This document shows positions 34,344 through 43,861 of a DNA stretch of 64,000 nucleotides, one piece after another (position 1 is the stretch's first letter; every line of letters begins with the position of its first letter). The stretch comes from CAWACP01 sp963832965 (lineage in GTDB: Bacteria; Acidobacteriota; Terriglobia; Bryobacterales; Bryobacteraceae), in NCBI GenBank assembly GCA_963832965.1, contig CAWHVW010000005.1, positions 620,001 to 684,000 of the forward strand, written 5' to 3'. The notes under the pieces were generated by a model. The model was not told the DNA's origin. It worked only from the letters and a program-made list of their open reading frames with translations, and did no database searches. Both the position numbers and the translations under genes were made by a program.

Positions 34344-35917
34344 TGCGAATCTTCCCCGATATCCTCCTCGCCGCCGGAATTGTCACCGCTCGCGGTCGCT
34401 TCCGCCGGCGATAGCAGGTCCTTCAAAGCCTGAATCTTTGATGCAGGGTGATCAGCGCTTTCCAGCAGAGCACGCATTTTGGCGGCAATTTCATTTACAT
34501 CACCTTCACTAATGCTATCGAGATGCTCTTTGAGCTTCTTGACAGGTCCCTCGTTCAGCTTCGTGCCTGCGAGGTTGGTCTTCAGAGCTTCAACAAGCTG
34601 GCGAAGTTTTACGACTGGGTCTTTGCCTTTTTCCCTGTTCTTCCTCTCCTTTTCAAAGTGCGCGAGCGTTTGGGCCGTTATCGGGCCGAATTTCCGAATC
34701 TTGTCGCGGTCGGCCTTGTCGTAATTGAGAAACTTCTCGGCGACGCCGGTTTCGAATATCACGTTCGGCCGGTTGATAGCGTCTTCGTCGATCTTTGCAA
34801 GTTCGAAGAACCTCTTCTTCGCATCACGAGCGAATACGAGCACTTCCTCCCAGCCAAACGGGCACGGGTCATCCGGTCTGGATCGGTACACAACTTTGGC
34901 CGAGACTGACTGGCCATTCTTGTGCTTTAAGTTACAGCCTTCGCGAAGGCTCAGGTCCGGCTCATTAAATGCTGCAACCAGCGCTAGTCCAAGGACGTAG
35001 TTCCGGAGCTCCTTCGTGCAGTCGGCCGGTTTTTCAGCTCCGCCACCCGGATCGTCGCTTTGCGTCACGGGGACAGAACCTCTCAGCGTTCGAACTGCCG
35101 CGATGTTGACGTTTACGGTTCTTACCAGGAGGCTTTCGCTTGTCAACATAACTCCGCCGACCGCCTGCGTGCTCAGGGCGTGGACCATCCCTTCTTGTGA
35201 AAGATTGCTTTCATCGCCAGTCTTTTTCTCGACCTTATCGCCAATGGCCCCTGAATCCACGTACGCCACCGCCGGTGTGTACTGGGCTGAGCGGGACACC
35301 TCGCGAACGTTGGTAACCCGAATCTGGGACTTGAATACGCGCTGTTGCTTGACTTGGGTCGACCGTGAGTCCCATACGCCAAAGACCAAAGAGGTCGGAG
35401 CAAGAATGGCGAGTTTGAAAAAGTCGTGCGACTTCGCTGCGGTGAATGCTTCGTGAATTTCCGCTGCCAGTGAAGACATGCGAACCAAGGCGTCACCGGC
35501 GCGATGTCCAACATCGAGCAGGTTCACCTTGTGTTTCCCGACCTGAATCTCAACCTGCGGGACCAGTTGTCCTTCGTCGATTTCCTTAAACTTCGGTTCG
35601 ATTCGGTTGCTTTGCGATTGTGGGCTGTCGATCTCGCAGATGTTCGTCCCGTCAGGGAACCGATCGATTTGGTAGCCAGGCTTCTGGTTCTGTTGCTTCT
35701 CGTCTTTGTTGGCCTTCGATCCGGTGGGCAACTCCACCGTCACGCGATAGTCTCCATCGCGGATCGTGTGGACTCGGCCAGTCCAATCTGTGATCGGATA
35801 GGTTGGCGGGAAGATGATACGATCATCCTCATCCACGGGTGCGAGCGGCTGTTTGATGATGATGGCGACTGGGCCATCGTCGTCCAGCAAATTCTCGAGT
35901 TTTCCAATCTCAGTCAT
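34340..35917 (-). CDS. csb1: Type I-G Cas7 backbone protein Csb1 (GSU0053 family)
   Basis: This 525-residue protein has the Csb1 pattern: a middle region ASLAE-like (RMSSLAAEIHEAF) followed by LAILAPTSLVFGVWDSR and IRVTNVREVSRSAQYTPA, then the SQEGMVHALSTQAVGG stretch. It forms the crRNA-binding backbone of the effector complex. The first 400 residues match the family length; the last 120 or so form a charged, helical extension (KDPVVKLRQLVEALKTNLAG and beyond) ending in an acidic tail. The ATG at 35917 has AGGGA upstream and overlaps csb3 by 8 bp. Confidence 0.9.
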   Translation of the reverse strand: MTEIGKLENLLDDDGPVAIIIKQPLAPVDEDDRIIFPPTYPITDWTGRVHTIRDGDYRVTVELPTGSKANKDEKQQNQKPGYQIDRFPDGTNICEIDSPQSQSNRIEPKFKEIDEGQLVPQVEIQVGKHKVNLLDVGHRAGDALVRMSSLAAEIHEAFTAAKSHDFFKLAILAPTSLVFGVWDSRSTQVKQQRVFKSQIRVTNVREVSRSAQYTPAVAYVDSGAIGDKVEKKTGDESNLSQEGMVHALSTQAVGGVMLTSESLLVRTVNVNIAAVRTLRGSVPVTQSDDPGGGAEKPADCTKELRNYVLGLALVAAFNEPDLSLREGCNLKHKNGQSVSAKVVYRSRPDDPCPFGWEEVLVFARDAKKRFFELAKIDEDAINRPNVIFETGVAEKFLNYDKADRDKIRKFGPITAQTLAHFEKERKNREKGKDPVVKLRQLVEALKTNLAGTKLNEGPVKKLKEHLDSISEGDVNEIAAKMRALLESADHPASKIQALKDLLSPAEATASGDNSGGEEDIGEDSQ

Positions 35918-36728
35918 TGTTGTCCCTCTCATACGGCATGGCTTTGCTGAAGAACTTGAACTTGCCACGGGCTTGGACCTCAAAGCGGTAGCAGGTTGTT
36001 CCTTCGATGCGCACGCTCCCAGATGCGACAGCGCGGGCGACAACCGTCGGCATTGGAGTCCACCAGCACATGTAAGCATAACCTCGGTCTACTGGCGCAG
36101 GTCTGAACGTCTGGAGTCCCACCGCTCCAAGGAGTTCGGCCAAGGGGTAGGTGTCAACTGGCAGCGTCTGGTCATTCGGCGAGAACCCCTGGTCCAGAGT
36201 GTTCCAACTGCTTCGCGTATCTAACCCAATTCGGCTTGTCATTCCGACGCGGGACTGAAGAACACCGCTCTCACTCAGGGCTTCAGGAGAAACCGCATTG
36301 ACCATGTCCCCGAGGAGCCGTTCAGACGTCAGGTGCGCTCCCCACAATTTGAACGCGGTTTGTTTTCCTGCCAGCTCATCAAGCCACCAATTCAGTCGAA
36401 GCGAAACTGGTTCCCCAAGCAAGATTGGCTTGGTCTTTTTTACGTCGGCCACCGGTTTCCCATTCGATCCCATGATCGGGCGATACGGGTCAACCGATTT
36501 TCGCTCACACTGCAAAAGCTTCTTAAGCAAGTCCTCCAGCGTGAAAACGGCCTTCGAAAGGATACAGAAACGCGCGCGGTCGAAGCGTGACGCAGAGAAA
36601 CCACCCGTAACTTCCGCCCCCGGGGTGAGACGGTGCGCGAGTTCAAGCAGTCCGCAGCAAGCAAAGAACTGACCCGGATTGGTCAAATCGACGGTATTCA
36701 GAGTGATGATTGGTTGGTCCTGGCTCAC
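35910..36728 (-). CDS. csb3: Type I-G Cascade protein Csb3 (Cas8-like)
   Basis: This 272-residue protein starts IITLNTVDLTNPGQFFACCG with LLELAHRL, the N-terminal signature of Csb3-type proteins of type I-U/I-G loci. It ends with a beta-rich region (CYRFEVQARGKFKFFSKAMP). It occupies the place of the large subunit (Cas8u2 type) between cas3 and csb1. Position and N-terminal signature support the call; the exact role in PAM recognition is inferred from the subtype. The GTG start overlaps the cas3 stop (GTGA). The gene is intact. Confidence 0.85.
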   Translation of the reverse strand: MSQDQPIITLNTVDLTNPGQFFACCGLLELAHRLTPGAEVTGGFSASRFDRARFCILSKAVFTLEDLLKKLLQCERKSVDPYRPIMGSNGKPVADVKKTKPILLGEPVSLRLNWWLDELAGKQTAFKLWGAHLTSERLLGDMVNAVSPEALSESGVLQSRVGMTSRIGLDTRSSWNTLDQGFSPNDQTLPVDTYPLAELLGAVGLQTFRPAPVDRGYAYMCWWTPMPTVVARAVASGSVRIEGTTCYRFEVQARGKFKFFSKAMPYERDNND

Positions 36729-39271
36729 GCGCCCCCCTCACTCTCGGCAGCGCTTGCGGCCCAATCGGCGGCGCGCAGAAGCGATTCCAGGTAGGCCAGC
36801 CCCCAGCGGCCGTATTTCTGCTGCAGCCTGGCGAAGCGGCGCGGCGTTTCAAGACACAGCTTCTCGGCATCCCCAGACGGGCGATCCGGGTCGAACCCTT
36901 CCTCAGGGTTGAAATGAGGCCGGGCTCGACCGTGGTGTGCGGCGATCAAATGCAACACGAGGTCCTGCATTTCCGCGTCGAGTTTGGCAAACTCCGGATC
37001 GTTTCCGGCGTCAAGCACGGAAGCGAACTCATGCCGGAACGGCTCAGCAAACTGCGCCGCAGCCCGCCCGTTCGATTTTGCGAGAACGACATGCGGGTAG
37101 GAGCGATTGCCGAGCAGGCGTTGGAACTTCTCGCGCCTCTTGCCGTGGTCATGAAGCTTGGCGGCCACGATGACTGCGTTGGCCAGCTCTTCAGGGAGAG
37201 CCAGGCCGGACACGATTTGCTTCGCGCGGTCCACGACATGGCCCACATGCTCGTCCCAGAGGATGGGCCGGTTCGCAGCACGCCCCCCTTCACGGGGCCG
37301 GTCGCACCATTTCCAGAATCGTCGTGGTTCGCCGTCTCCACTCGGGCTGTCCGCATCATCGACATCAAACCTGATTTCGAGGAAGCAGCGCAACCCATCA
37401 GGAATCGCTGCGTCGTCCCAGACTCGTTGCCGGCGAGGTCGCCCGCGCTCGTCGGCGGCGCTATCGGCAACATCGTCGGCTTCCCTCGATTCGCCGTCGA
37501 GCATCCCCTCCCTCAGTCCCCCAACACCGGGCGGCAGAAGGACTGTTTTGTTTTCGATCGCACTCTTTCGCTCCTTGTCAGCCAGCCTTCGCATCGTGGT
37601 TGGTTCTACCCCGCCCCGCTCATCCAGAATCCATGCGGGACTTTCAGGGTGCCGCTCGGCCAGCGTTTCCAGTTGCGTGAAGACGCGGTCGCTTCGGTCG
37701 CGAAGCAGCTCGCGCGGTAGCAGAGGATAATCGTCCAGCAAGTCCTCGGGGTGGTTCAGCTCGAGCAGATCTTCCGTTATGATGCCGACTTCCTCGCGCC
37801 ACGCGACGTAGGTTTCTGGCGGCTCCCATTCGGCGATGCCGTGGAGGTACGGTTCAACTGGTGGGCGGCCGGGCATCGGCTGTCTAATGCTTGTCAGCGC
37901 CCAGGCATCGAAGAGAATGTCCGTGACGGGAGGAATAACCGGTTCGGGAGTGAATGCTTCTTCGACCTTTTGCCGCAGCTCCACGAGATCGCGGAGATCT
38001 CCCAGAGCCTTGGGGCTGGCGTCGCCATTAAGCCGCCCGAGGATTTCGAGTGTGGCTTCGCGGGCAGGGTTTAGGTTGAGTTTGTCCTTGTCATCGAACT
38101 TCGACGGGCACACTACATCGATGCGTGTATCGGCACGCAAACCATAGCGGTTCACCCGCCCGAAACGTTGAGCCATGCTATCGAATGTAGAAAGGTCGCA
38201 GACCATGTGGTCGGCGGAGATGTCGATTCCTACCTCGCCCGCGGAGGTGCAGACCAGGTACACCGTTTCTCCCTGCACGGCGTCCTTGAGAAACCGTTTG
38301 AACTCATCGGTCTCCACCAGTTCGTCGCGCTCTTTGCCGCGGATCGTGCCAGTGAGTAACCGAGCCGGCCGCCCGGTTTTTCGCAGCTCTTCCCGAACCG
38401 CCTTCGCCGCTTCAACTGACCGGAGGAAGACGAGTACTGCCGCTTGTTGGTCCTTGTATCCCTCGGCGATCCTGGCAATCTTGCCCGGAACTGTCTTCTC
38501 ATCCTCGGCGGCTGTGAGCACGAGTTTCTTTCTTGCCTTCAACCGTCGCCACACGGTGTGAATCGACGGCTCGTTTTCCGTCGATTCAGGGATGACTTCT
38601 GGCGGTTTCTTCTCCTCTGCGGTCAATTCGAAGGCAGAAGAGCCGTTCGTGGTTCGCGTCGTAGCGGTCAGTTCCATCACGCGCAACTTGGCAAAATCCT
38701 TGCATTGGGTTTGTTCATCTGCGATTTTTTCAAGCAGTTTCTGAAATGCCGGCTCGAGATGCGCCTCATCATGGACGATCAGCGCATTTTGACCGAGAAA
38801 GCCTGCATGAAGGGGTCTCGCTTTGAACCCGACGCCATAGCCGGAAAAGAGCAACCGGGAGCCAATCATGTCTACCGTGCCGACAATCACGGCAGGCCGT
38901 GACGGGTCAGCAGACCACTCACGGTTATCGGCGAACTGTCCACGGAGCGTGCTTATGGCCAGTACATCAAGTCCGGGCAGTTTAAGCTTCGAGAGGTTAT
39001 CGCGGAGTCGCTCGACCTCATTGGTCGTCTGATCCACGACGGTCCGCCGGTTGACGACGTATACAAGCCGTCGCGGTACCTCGGCTCCGTATCCCAGTGC
39101 GATCAGCCACACTGCAACGATGTTCGTCTTACCCATGCCTGTCGGCAGGCAGCACGAGGTCGGGATTCGGCCTTGGGAAAGCCAGTTAAGGAACAGGCTT
39201 TCTTGCCAGGGAAACGGACCGCGCGGATTTGCCGTCAATATCTCGAATGCCCGACGAAAGTTCATGAGCAT
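36725..39271 (-). CDS. cas3: Cas3 helicase-nuclease, type I-G (helicase first, HD domain at C-terminus)
   Basis: This protein of about 848 residues has the helicase motifs LPTGMGKT (Walker A), HDEAHLEP (motif II), TATTRT-like motif III (MELTATTRTTN) and RFGRVNRYG (motif VI). The HD nuclease lies at the C-terminal end, with KLHDHGKRREKFQRLLG and IAAHHGRARPHF; this inverted order is typical for type I-G Cas3. It unwinds and degrades target DNA after Cascade binding. ATG 39271 or 39265 is preferred over a TTG at 39319, because the family starts near MNFRRAFEILT. It is the first gene of the cas operon; all later joints overlap or are a few bases. Confidence 0.93.
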   Translation of the reverse strand: MLMNFRRAFEILTANPRGPFPWQESLFLNWLSQGRIPTSCCLPTGMGKTNIVAVWLIALGYGAEVPRRLVYVVNRRTVVDQTTNEVERLRDNLSKLKLPGLDVLAISTLRGQFADNREWSADPSRPAVIVGTVDMIGSRLLFSGYGVGFKARPLHAGFLGQNALIVHDEAHLEPAFQKLLEKIADEQTQCKDFAKLRVMELTATTRTTNGSSAFELTAEEKKPPEVIPESTENEPSIHTVWRRLKARKKLVLTAAEDEKTVPGKIARIAEGYKDQQAAVLVFLRSVEAAKAVREELRKTGRPARLLTGTIRGKERDELVETDEFKRFLKDAVQGETVYLVCTSAGEVGIDISADHMVCDLSTFDSMAQRFGRVNRYGLRADTRIDVVCPSKFDDKDKLNLNPAREATLEILGRLNGDASPKALGDLRDLVELRQKVEEAFTPEPVIPPVTDILFDAWALTSIRQPMPGRPPVEPYLHGIAEWEPPETYVAWREEVGIITEDLLELNHPEDLLDDYPLLPRELLRDRSDRVFTQLETLAERHPESPAWILDERGGVEPTTMRRLADKERKSAIENKTVLLPPGVGGLREGMLDGESREADDVADSAADERGRPRRQRVWDDAAIPDGLRCFLEIRFDVDDADSPSGDGEPRRFWKWCDRPREGGRAANRPILWDEHVGHVVDRAKQIVSGLALPEELANAVIVAAKLHDHGKRREKFQRLLGNRSYPHVVLAKSNGRAAAQFAEPFRHEFASVLDAGNDPEFAKLDAEMQDLVLHLIAAHHGRARPHFNPEEGFDPDRPSGDAEKLCLETPRRFARLQQKYGRWGLAYLESLLRAADWAASAAESEGGA

Positions 39272-39608
39272 GCGATGGATTCTCTCCCTACTCAGCGGCG
39301 ACTTGTGCCGGAGAGGCAAAGCGGCGGACCTGGTAAGAGCGCGTCATGCAACCACCTACTCGAGGAAATTGCTGTTACAAGTTCATGATACGCGAAATCA
39401 ATGAGAGTCCGTGCAACACCTCTGGATCGCAAAGGCGTGACAGGTCGCGTATTCGGCGAAGACTGAGACGTGTTTGCGCCTGTTTCCATGAGAGGTGTGA
39501 ACCACAACGAAACCGAAAATCGCGCGATGGAATGCATTCAGACAGAGTGCTTGGCAGTTCGAGCACCCGTAGCGGCATTAGTGATCTCGCGAGCAGGTAG
39601 AATAGAAT
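39272..39608. promoter_or_regulatory. Divergent promoter region between cas3 and the antitoxin gene
   Basis: These 337 bp carry no supported gene. They must contain the promoter of the minus-strand cas operon and of the plus-strand toxin-antitoxin pair. A TAGAATAGAAT stretch just before 39609 resembles a -10 element. No other structure was recognised. Confidence 0.5.
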
Positions 39609-39881
39609 ATGGGCACCATGCAGGAAGTCGAAGCCATCTACGAGAACGGAGTGCTTCGCCCGCTCGGTCCCGTTGTCCTGACGGAATCGCAGACGGTCAG
39701 GCTCATTATCGCCGCGTCGTCCGGCGGTCGTGCTGCACTCGACTCTCGGCTCATCGAACGTGCAAAGGCCGAAGTCGCCGATTCGCCGAGCGTGCCCACC
39801 ATCGAAGAGGTTCGAACGCTTCTCGCCGTAATACCGGGTTCCATGGCCGAAGACATCACGGCCGAGCGTGGGGACTACTGA
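39609..39881 (+). CDS. AF2212-like (DUF104) antitoxin
   Basis: This 90-residue protein begins with VEAIYENGVLRPLGPVVL, the hallmark of the DUF104/AF2212-like family, followed by TESQTVRLII. The C-terminal half is acidic and probably wraps the toxin. These proteins pair with PIN-domain RNases. The PIN gene starts directly after this stop. The start is ATG 39609 or ATG 39618. It is located between the cas operon and the TOTE gene, within the integrated element. Confidence 0.85.
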   Translation: MGTMQEVEAIYENGVLRPLGPVVLTESQTVRLIIAASSGGRAALDSRLIERAKAEVADSPSVPTIEEVRTLLAVIPGSMAEDITAERGDY

Positions 39882-40373
39882 TTGGACGGGTATTTTTTCG
39901 ACACCAGCGCGCTCGTGAAGTATTATCACGTCGAAAACGGAACTCCCGAAGTAACACGAATCGTCTCTCAGCCGGGCAACGAAATCAGAGTTTCAATTCT
40001 CGGCATCGTTGAGACCCAATCGGCCTTCGCGATGAAGGTGCGCGCGGGTGTTCTGGATCGACAGTCTGCGCTCGCCTTGCGCGCGCGTCTCATGCTCGAT
40101 ATCGCCGCCGGTGCGCTTCGGCCGCACGCGCTGACCGGCGATCATTTTGAAGCCGCGGAGCATCTCATCACCCGGTATGCTTTTTCGACGAGGCTGCGAA
40201 CTCTCGACGCCCTCCAACTCGCCGTCGCGCTGGACCTCAAGGATCAGGGGCTCGTCGATCATTTTGTTGCCGCAGACCTGGCGTTGCTCGACGTGGCGGC
40301 CCTGGCAGGCCTGCAAGTCATCAATCCTGTGTTGCCGGGGCAATCTCAGACCGGTCAAAGCGCGCCGCTGTAG
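39882..40373 (+). CDS. PIN-domain ribonuclease toxin (VapC-like)
   Basis: This 163-residue PIN protein has the first acidic residue in YFFDTSALVKYYH, the second in GIVETQSAF, and the C-terminal pair in RLRTLDALQLAVAL and FVAADLALLDVA. All four positions of the PIN active site are therefore plausible. VapC-type toxins cut tRNA or rRNA. The TTG start at 39882 follows the antitoxin stop with no gap. The pair may stabilise the element. Confidence 0.9.
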   Translation: MDGYFFDTSALVKYYHVENGTPEVTRIVSQPGNEIRVSILGIVETQSAFAMKVRAGVLDRQSALALRARLMLDIAAGALRPHALTGDHFEAAEHLITRYAFSTRLRTLDALQLAVALDLKDQGLVDHFVAADLALLDVAALAGLQVINPVLPGQSQTGQSAPL

Positions 40374-40384
40374 ATCCAAAGACC

Positions 40385-42871
40385 ATGGCTTCCTCCGGCC
40401 CGCCGAAGACGTTACTCAATATCGCGCTTGCGGAGAATGCGCGACTGCTCGAAGAGAACGCCCGACTCAGGAAACTGCTAGCCGAGCGGCAGGAAAACCA
40501 CGCGCCGTCTGACGCAGGCTCCCAAGCGCCAGCGTCCGTCAAGCCGCTCGCCAGGCACGAGCAGGAGATCAGGAAGATCGCACTGTTCCGAAGCCTCTTC
40601 CGTGGCCGCGAGGACGTTTACGCCATTCGCTGGCAGGGCCGGGACGGAAAGAGCGGTTACGCGCCGGCGGCGATTCAGGATTGGGATGCTTTGATGCGCT
40701 GCGCCCCGGAGCAAAGAAAGCGCGTCGGCCGCCAAACTCGAAAGCTGCTGGCGCTCACCGATGAAAGCATCCGCGAACACCTGACCGGAAGAAAGACCGT
40801 CGGTGTCTACCCCCTGCTTGCGGATGAGACGTGCTGGTTCGTCGCCGTCGATTTCGACAAGAAGACGTTCAGAGAAGATTCACTGGAATTCATCGAGACA
40901 TGCCGTGACCTCGGTGTGGCGGCATATCTTGAGCGATCGCGGTCCGGGAACGGTGCGCACGTGTGGATCCTCTTCGAGCAGAACATCGCCGCGTCACTTG
41001 CCCGAAAGCTCGCGTGCACCATCCTCACGCGGACTATGGAACGGCGGCCGGAACTCGGACTGGATTCCTATGACCGTCTGTTCCCGAACCAGGACACCAT
41101 GCCAAAAGGAGGGTTCGGAAACCTCATCGCTCTCCCACTGCAGCGGGATCCCAGGTCTCTGGGCAACAGCGTCTTCGTTGATGGTGATTTTGAGCCGGTT
41201 AAAGACCAGTGGGCACTTCTCGCCGCCGTTGAACGGCTGGCAGGTATGCGAGTCGAGTCCATCGTGAATGACGCTCTGCGCAAAGGCGACATCATTGGCG
41301 TGCGGACAAGCGGAACCGAGGAGGATGACGAGGAGTACCAACCGTGGGCGCTGCCGCCATCGAAGCGCCACCGCGAGCACCCAATCGCCGGACCATTTCC
41401 GGCACACGTCGAGATCGTTCAGGCTAACCAGATCTACATCCCGAAAGCCGGGCTCCCGGCGGCGATGATCAACCGGCTGAACCGCCTTGCGGCGTTCCAG
41501 AACCCCGAGTTCTACAAAGCACAGGCCATGCGCCTTCCCACCTGGAACAAGCCGCGCGTCATTTCCTGCGCCGAAGACTATCCGGAACACATTGCACTGC
41601 CGAGAGCGTTTGTGCAGGATGTTCGTTTCCTGCTGGAGGAGCACCATGTTCGGGTGCAGGTCCAGGACCAGCGATACGGGGGCCGGCCCATTCAGGCATG
41701 TTTTTCGGGCACACTTCGTGAGGCTCAGCAGGCAGCATTTGAAAAAGCCGCCAAAGAGGATGCGGGCGTGGTTTGTGCTCCAACCGCATTCGGCAAGACT
41801 GTGCTTGCGGCTCGAATGATCGCTGAGCGCGGCGTGAATACTCTGGTCATGGTCCATCGACAGCAGTTGCTCGATCAATGGCGCCAACGGCTCGCCACAT
41901 ATCTGCAACTGCCGATCGACTGCATTGGACAGGTGGGCGGCGGAAGAGAGAAGCCTACGGGTGTGATTGATGTTGCCTCAATCCAGAGCCTTCAGAGGAA
42001 AGGCGTGGTAAGGGATCTCGTCGCGGATTACGGTCACGTGATCGTCGACGAGTGTCATCATCTGTCGGCGTTCACTTTCGAGCGGGTCATGCGGCGAGTG
42101 AAGGCGAAGTACATCCTCGGCCTGACTGCAACTCCGATCCGCAAGGATGGACATCAGCCTATCATTCACATGCAATGCGGTCCGATCGTGTATTCGCTCA
42201 GTCCGCGGAAAGCCGCCGAAGCCTCTCCGTTTGCGCACTTTGTGACCCCGCGCACCACGCACTTCGAAGCTCCGCCGTCGCAGGCCGAACCAACGATTCA
42301 GGATCTGTATCGCGCTATTGCAGCCGATCAGCACCGGAGCGCGTTCATCGTCGATGATGTGGTTGCGGCCACTCTGAGGGGGCGTACGCCGTTGGTGCTC
42401 ACCGGTCGCACGGAGCACCTCGAACAACTTCGGCAACTAATGACGGGCCGCGTGGAACACCTGTTCGTACTCAAGGGTGGAATGGGCAGGAAGCAACGCG
42501 CAGAGGCGACCACCCAAGTGCAATCGATCCAGGCAGGCGAGCCTCGGGTGCTCCTCGCTACCGGCAGTTACATCGGAGAAGGTTTCGACGACCCCCGCCT
42601 CGACACTCTGTTCCTTGCGATGCCCATTTCCTGGCGCGGCACCCTGCAACAGTACGTCGGACGGCTCCACCGGGTTCACGACGGCAAGCGCATTGTTCAG
42701 GTTTACGATTACGTCGACGGCAATGTGCCGATGCTTGCCCGCATGTTCGACAAGCGCCTCAGAGGATACAAGGCGTTTGGTTATCGGATTGAGCTGGCCG
42801 CCGATGCCACCAACAAGCGGTCCGACACGGGTGCCGATTCCGGGCCGCTGGGCAGGGCCGCAGCATCGTGA
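40385..42871 (+). CDS. TOTE conflict-system primase-helicase (AEP primase + superfamily 2 helicase)
   Basis: This 828-residue protein has an N-terminal coiled coil (residues about 12-36), then an archaeo-eukaryotic primase domain of the TOTE type (about 60-290) with the metal motif FVAVDFD at about 153-158 and the SRSGNGAHVWI motif near 186-195. A DEAD/DEAH-like helicase (about 440-810) follows, with Walker A APTAFGKT near 465-472, DECHH near 555-559, a TATPIRKDG motif III and QQYVGRLHR as motif VI. TOTE-type proteins are known from genomic surveys as parts of nucleotide-dependent conflict systems. It is followed by a zeta-toxin pair on the other strand; both lie inside the integrated element. 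Confidence 0.88.
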   Translation: MASSGPPKTLLNIALAENARLLEENARLRKLLAERQENHAPSDAGSQAPASVKPLARHEQEIRKIALFRSLFRGREDVYAIRWQGRDGKSGYAPAAIQDWDALMRCAPEQRKRVGRQTRKLLALTDESIREHLTGRKTVGVYPLLADETCWFVAVDFDKKTFREDSLEFIETCRDLGVAAYLERSRSGNGAHVWILFEQNIAASLARKLACTILTRTMERRPELGLDSYDRLFPNQDTMPKGGFGNLIALPLQRDPRSLGNSVFVDGDFEPVKDQWALLAAVERLAGMRVESIVNDALRKGDIIGVRTSGTEEDDEEYQPWALPPSKRHREHPIAGPFPAHVEIVQANQIYIPKAGLPAAMINRLNRLAAFQNPEFYKAQAMRLPTWNKPRVISCAEDYPEHIALPRAFVQDVRFLLEEHHVRVQVQDQRYGGRPIQACFSGTLREAQQAAFEKAAKEDAGVVCAPTAFGKTVLAARMIAERGVNTLVMVHRQQLLDQWRQRLATYLQLPIDCIGQVGGGREKPTGVIDVASIQSLQRKGVVRDLVADYGHVIVDECHHLSAFTFERVMRRVKAKYILGLTATPIRKDGHQPIIHMQCGPIVYSLSPRKAAEASPFAHFVTPRTTHFEAPPSQAEPTIQDLYRAIAADQHRSAFIVDDVVAATLRGRTPLVLTGRTEHLEQLRQLMTGRVEHLFVLKGGMGRKQRAEATTQVQSIQAGEPRVLLATGSYIGEGFDDPRLDTLFLAMPISWRGTLQQYVGRLHRVHDGKRIVQVYDYVDGNVPMLARMFDKRLRGYKAFGYRIELAADATNKRSDTGADSGPLGRAAAS

Positions 42872-42872
42872 T

Positions 42873-43526
42873 TCAACGCCCGAGGTCCCGTGCCCGCGCC
42901 AGTTCCTTTCGGTGCCGGTCAAGGTCCCGGTCTGTCCAGTGGAGAGCTCGCTGAAGCCACTGTGGAAACTCAGCCGCAAGCTGGACGATTCTGCCTCGGC
43001 GACTCTCAAGCGCGAGACCGGGCCCACTCTCAGATCTCGAGTTGTCATAGATTCGAATGAACTCGATCCCGCTCTTGCCAGGGCTCAGCGCCAATGGCAG
43101 GTTCTCCAAGCTGCTCGCGTGAATCCTTCGCAAGGTCGTCCCACTCGCCGAGTGCCCACCGCGTGCGGCGCGTCGTTTCACTCGTTCGATGTGTTGGTCC
43201 ACGGTGCCGAGAGCCACATATCGCATCACCACGCGGAATCCATTCTGACGAGCAATCCCGGCCTGCTCGAAAGTGATCGTGCTGCGAAGCGTCGTTTCGA
43301 CAGCAAACGACGTGCCGGAGCGAATGTTCGCATGAACGAACTCCTTAAACTCCTTGTTGACAGCAGTGCGAATCGCCAGGGGAATGCTCTCGTACGATCC
43401 CGCGTTCAGCGCCGCGGCGCGGTCATCGGCGTTGAAGACCTGATCGGCGAAGTTGATGAGTGGAAACAGTGAAGACTTGCCGGCGCCGGGAGGACCGGCG
43501 ACAATGAACATGCGCCTGCCCGGCAT
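42873..43526 (-). CDS. Zeta-toxin-like P-loop kinase
   Basis: This 217-residue protein has the Walker A motif IVAGPPGAGKSSLFPL at the N-terminus and a zeta-like FNADDRAAAL segment (Asp for the hydroxyl substrate), then FAVETTLRS and an arginine-rich lid around ERVKRRAARGGH. Zeta toxins phosphorylate UDP-N-acetylglucosamine and block wall synthesis. It ends 1 bp after the TOTE gene, converging with it. The small gene just upstream ends where this one starts, which fits an antitoxin-toxin operon. Confidence 0.88.
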   Translation of the reverse strand: MPGRRMFIVAGPPGAGKSSLFPLINFADQVFNADDRAAALNAGSYESIPLAIRTAVNKEFKEFVHANIRSGTSFAVETTLRSTITFEQAGIARQNGFRVVMRYVALGTVDQHIERVKRRAARGGHSASGTTLRRIHASSLENLPLALSPGKSGIEFIRIYDNSRSESGPGLALESRRGRIVQLAAEFPQWLQRALHWTDRDLDRHRKELARARDLGR

Positions 43527-43748
43527 TTACCCGCCGAAGTCGCGCTCCGAGTTCTCTCTCATATCGGGTGGGAGCTCTTTAAACAGGACGTTTCCCTGTG
43601 CGTCCAGCAACCCTCTTCGGCGCAATTCGTCTCCCTCGGCCCGGATGCGCTCAAGACCGGCCTCGATCATCTGCTCATCAAGAGCGTCCATCTCCCGCTC
43701 GTCGTCGAGGTTCACGTTCTCGATGGTGAGCCGTTTCGTCGTGCGCAT
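43527..43748 (-). CDS. Small protein next to zeta toxin, probable antitoxin
   Basis: This 73-residue, strongly charged, helical protein (MRTTKRLTIENVNLDDERE at the N-terminus, DMRENSERDFGG at the end) is not of the classical epsilon family. Its stop codon is immediately followed by the zeta ATG, so the two are translated together. The antitoxin role is inferred from position. No promoter motif was identified upstream. Confidence 0.65.
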   Translation of the reverse strand: MRTTKRLTIENVNLDDEREMDALDEQMIEAGLERIRAEGDELRRRGLLDAQGNVLFKELPPDMRENSERDFGG

Positions 43749-43861
43749 GTTCTTCTCGCCCAGTTTCTATTCTACCGGCAAAGACACCAACGCAGTGATG
43801 CCGTGTTCTCCTCCGTGGTCTCGTGGCCTGACGCCCCAGGGTAACGCCCCTGCTTTGCAAC

